From Ceratopteris richardii (Eukaryota > Streptophyta > Polypodiopsida > Polypodiales > Pteridaceae), in NCBI GenBank assembly GCA_020310875.1, contig CM035413.1, positions 183,313,118-183,377,117 of the forward strand: a stretch of 64,000 nucleotides of DNA, in the 5' to 3' direction. Under the pieces are notes generated by a model. That model was not told where the DNA came from. It searched no databases and saw only the letters and a list, made by a program, of their open reading frames with translations. Positions 61,020-64,000 of the stretch are shown here, piece after piece; position 1 is the stretch's first letter; every line of letters begins with the position of its first letter. A program made the translations under genes and the position numbers.

Positions 61020-61620
61020 CCGAAAAGCCTGTCAATCGCGATCGACAGGTCTGTCAATCGCGATTGACAGAGGTGTCCGTCGGGGCTGTCAGTCGCGATC
61101 GACAGTGTCAATCGCGATCGACAAAGTCGATCGTGGCTGTCAATCGCGATCGACAGTATCAATCGCGATCGACACGTTTTCCGGTTTTTTCGCCGAAATT
61201 TCAGTCAATCGGGGGCCTATCAGTCGCGATGGACACCTGGCTACGCGCAAAAGTCAATCAATCGTGGATTTTCAGTCAGTCGCGATCGACGATGTCAATC
61301 GCGATTGACAGAGGTGTCGGTCGTGCCTGTCGATCGCGATCGACGGTATCAATCGCGATTGACAGGGTCCTACGTGGCAGTCAGTCGATCGTGGAGGTCT
61401 ATCGGTCGCGATTGACAGGGTCTGTCAGTCGCGATTGACAGAGGCTATCGGTCGCGATTGACAGAGGCTGTCGGTCGCGATTGACAGAAAACCTCGGAAT
61501 TTTTCTACTGTTTTTAGTGTTTTAGGATGTGCTCCTTGTGCTTGTTCTAGTGGTGCACTCAATTTTGTGAAAAGCCAAAAATTTCTGTCAGTCGCGATCG
61601 ACAGAAGCCTGCGACCGCGA
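61020..61620. repeat. Palindromic array with TCAATCGCGATCGACAG units in the gypsy leader
   Basis: About 25 or more close copies of (G)TCAATCGCGATCGACAG and TCAGTCGCGATTGACAG are separated by variable spacers of 0-30 bases. The core ATCGCGAT is self-complementary and CpG-rich. The array lies between the primer site and gag of the giant element and matches, by position, the AATCGCGATT array at 16.86-17.66 kb. Confidence 0.93.
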
Positions 61621-61988
61621 GACAGTTTCGATGATTTTCGAACCTGCGCAGGAAGCTGGGGATGATGATACAGCAAGAACCTACAATGAAACTCAAGAAA
61701 CATGCAAAATCCGCACACACAATATCGCTCTCTCGCTCTCTCTCACACGTGAAATGAGGGAAATGAGGTGGGGAAGGTGATATGATCGAAAAAACAGAAA
61801 TTTTCACGATGATGGAGATGGAGGTGGGCGATTGTGATGATGATGATGGTGATGATGATGGAGAAGAAAGTAAAAGAAAATCGATGAGAGTGAAGAAAAT
61901 ACCTACAACTCCAACGCGTCAACTCTACGTCTTACCATCACACGCTCGTCCTCAAAGCTCGATCCCCGGCAACGGCGCCAAAATTTGG

Positions 61989-62633
61989 TGTAGCTCAGTG
62001 ATGAGTAGCACCTCCTTTAATGTCAATCCGGGAAGACGTGAGGATGGTATGAAGACCTCGAGCAAGTGGCGGCACAAGTGCGTGAGTGAGAAGCACACTA
62101 GCATGCACACACATACACACACACGCGCACACACGGCAAGACAAAGAGGGAGAATCAATGGAGTTCTTAGATTACTTCCAAAAGCTCTTACAAGTTTGTT
62201 TCAATTACAATCTAACCTCAAAAATGAGCTCTCTAGCTCTTTTTATAGTTTTTGACTAAGTTTTGGCCCTGTCCAGACCTAGTGTCCGGCCTAGTTAAAA
62301 ATTAGGTTCCAGGGCTTATTTGAGGGCTCAAACGATATCTAAAAAATACGAAATTTGGCAGGTAGATACTTCTAAAGCTCCTCAAGCTCAAGGACTCCTT
62401 GGCTTGCACAAAATGGAGCTACAAAAAGATGAAATGATATTTACAATGGTGTTTAGTGATGAGAATCACTTTTAATTGGTGTAGAGGTTTTGAAAAATTA
62501 AGGTTGCCTTAGTGCTAAATCTGCGTGAATGTTCATAAGTGCTTCTTCCTGAAGAAAATTGTTGGCCTATTTGCCAGATCTTCGTTGACTCCCTTGTCTG
62601 CTTGTGCCTTCTCTCCCTTATCCGCTGCTAACA
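61989..62633 (-). repeat. 5' LTR of the giant gypsy element
   Basis: On the minus strand it begins TGTTAGCAGCGG and ends CATCACTGAGCTACA. The Athila/Tat-type primer site lies 8 bases inside. The outer half is collinear with 18.2-18.65 kb. It contains CATGCACACACATACACACA and TTTTTATAGTTTTTG. Confidence 0.85.
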
Positions 62634-62649
62634 TCCACCCGATGTTAGC

Positions 62650-64000
62650 AAAGAGAAAGAAAGACAAAGCACACTCAATCTACATTTTAAGAGAAAGCCT
62701 CATGAAGGAAGTCAAAAAAATTTTCAATTTCTTACTTCAGATAGACAAATTGCATTGGATATTGTGAAGCATTGTTGTGGTTTGAAATGTTTGTATAGCT
62801 TAGGAATGAAGAAACTAAAGCACCTAAGAGAGAAATTCCTCCACTTAGATAGTGAAAGACAGGATATATACCTTGTTTCTCACATGCAAATGATTGAGGA
62901 TAACATTTCGCTAACGCATGTTGTTTTTTAATATTACTTTAGTCAAGGGATGCGGTGTTGTAGGGCTACTTCTTTTTTAATTGCAATGGGTGTGGGAAAT
63001 TTTGAAATACATAAGGTTCAACAAGGGATTATGAATGGAGATCTCGTTTCAGATACATATCATGTTGGGATCAAAGGTTCTATTGGACTTCATGTAATGA
63101 ATTGGATGATGAACTATTTCAGCTTGCATTGTGAGGTTATGCCTACAACTGGAAGGTTACACTTGTCAAATAACTTTACTTTCGAGAAGTATTTCAAGTA
63201 TATAAAGAAGATATGGAAAGTAGAAATGAGAAGTATGTGTTGTATCATCCTTTTACTCAATTATGGAAGGAGGAGTTTAATAATGTGACTATTCCTTTGA
63301 GTGTTCAATTTGTGCCACTTTGAAGAACATGGCAAAGGGGGCTACAAAACCACAAGGAAAAGATAATCTTAAAAGCCTTCTTAGGAACCATCGCGAGAGT
63401 CAAGCTTTAGAAAGGAAGAAAGCAATTCATCATCAAAGTAAAGCACTCAAAAATCCGGAGCATTATATGTGTTTGTTGATTGATGGTATGGATAAAAAAA
63501 ATATGTTTGCCCCATTTTTATCACGCCACTTAGGACATTGGAAGTGAAGTCCTTGTGCAAATGCATTTGGTTGGTGCTTTGGTATACAATGGAACTATAA
63601 AGTCCAAGGTTTTCTTCACATATCCGAATGTGCATAATGATCCAAACCTTATGATTATTGTCATTCATCGGGTTTTGCAATCATAGAAGGGTATTTTGCC
63701 ACCAACTCTATATTTGCAGCATGATAATAATGCAAGAGAGAATAAAAATTCTATAGTTTTTGGATATTTATGCATGCTTGTTGATATACAAGTGTTTCAA
63801 AAGGTTAAGGTAAATTTCCTTTTGGTTGGGCACACTCTTGATCACATTGATCGAATGTTTAGTACGTCTCTAAGAGGTTGGCACGTCATAATTCTTTTAC
63901 TCTTCCAATATTATCTAAGTTGATTTTAGAATCATATACTCCAAAACCTCAAGTTCAACACCTTACAATGATTTATGACTTTAAGCACTTTTCTCAGTAG
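62650..64000 (+). pseudogene. DUF7869-type protein gene, decayed, running off the right edge
   Basis: Collinear pieces are KRKPHEGSQKNFQFLTSDRQ and IALDIVKHCCGLKCLYSLGM (62690-62805), LREKFLHLDSERQDIYLVSH, MRCCRATSFLIAMGVGNFEI (from 62950), GLHVMNWMMNYFSLHCEVMP, MCLLIDGMDKKNMFAPFLSR (near 63480), LVQMHLVGALVYNGTIKSKV, FFTYPNVHNDPNLMIIVIHR, LQHDNNARENKNSIVFGYLC and VNFLLVGHTLDHIDRMFS. The RENKN...VGHT-x2-ID pattern is typical of DUF7869 proteins, which recur near mobile elements; their function is unknown. At least one stop (TAA at about 62929) and several frame changes (about 63300, 63545, 63690) break it. The gypsy LTR ends about 15-20 bases upstream. Confidence 0.75.

Larger units (their letters stand above)
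46935..62633 (-). mobile_element. Giant Ty3/gypsy (Athila/Tat-like) retrotransposon with extra 3' reading frames, 3' LTR missing
   Basis: About 15.7 kb, minus strand. 5' LTR 62633-61989, primer site TGGCGCCGTTGCCGGGGA (61980-61963) of the Athila/Tat kind, and a leader of 1.8 kb with a palindromic array. Coding order: gag, knuckle/protease, reverse transcriptase, RNase H with two H2C2 domains and integrase, a second pepsin-like protease, a W-x-P-K repeat protein, then a long Pro/Thr-rich and coiled-coil protein. The reading frames are long (646, 747, 561, 715 and 786 residues), so this is a fairly young copy with about five breaks. It lacks the 3' LTR. The family also occurs at 11.3-11.8 and 16.7-18.6 kb. 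Confidence 0.92.

Overview
The window looks like nuclear DNA of a land plant with a large, repeat-choked genome. The evidence is plant-type Ty1/copia and Ty3/gypsy elements with initiator-tRNA-Met and Athila/Tat-type primer sites, a plant CACTA (En/Spm) element with a TNP2 transposase, GT-AG introns, and much decay by C-to-T change. A fern or gymnosperm would fit, but the sequence alone cannot settle it. I see no intact ordinary housekeeping gene. Almost everything recognisable is a mobile element, a decayed gene or a tandem repeat.

Layout. 1-7700: the right-hand part of a CACTA element. It holds a spliced TNP2 transposase (minus), a spliced SET-domain gene (minus), and a divergent, intact-looking four-exon TNPA-like gene (plus). 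It ends in a CpG-rich palindromic subterminal array and a CACTACAAG terminus at 7700; the other end lies left of the window. 7.87-11.8 kb: a badly decayed gypsy relic and a second gypsy piece. 11.8-14.05 kb: the 5' part of a copia element, abruptly joined to a spliced Ulp1/C48-like protease pseudogene (14.06-15.2 kb). 16.7-18.65 kb: a leader+LTR piece of the same gypsy family that fills the right of the window. 19.0-24.5 kb: a complete-ended copia fossil with 5-bp target duplications, nested in another copia (24.5-26.49 kb), which is itself cut by an LTR element with an antisense coiled-coil reading frame (26.49-28.0 kb). 28-33.3 kb: mostly unrecognised, with a possible CACTA-like end and a possible SINE. 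33.3-38.77 kb: a 3'-truncated gypsy fossil inserted in an unknown spliced gene (38.8-40.7 kb), behind which lies a palindromic 31-bp minisatellite. 42.5-44.5 kb: a 260-bp TC tract followed by a 1.8-kb C-rich minisatellite. 44.9-46.9 kb: the 5' end of a plus-strand gypsy element. 46.9-62.6 kb: a giant minus-strand gypsy fossil with extra reading frames 3' of integrase. 62.65-64 kb: a decayed DUF7869-type gene running off the right edge.

How the parts fit together. The most unusual unit is the CACTA element: it carries a SET-domain (protein-lysine methyltransferase fold) gene directly upstream of, and co-oriented with, its transposase, and the first visible TNP2 exon starts at a splice acceptor. 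This suggests a shared promoter with alternative splicing, as in maize En/Spm. The second unusual unit is the giant gypsy family. It has two pepsin-type protease domains, two consecutive integrase-type H2C2 zinc-binding domains, a W-x-P-K repeat protein and a long Pro/Thr-rich coiled-coil protein downstream of integrase, and its leader carries palindromic ATCGCGAT-cored arrays.
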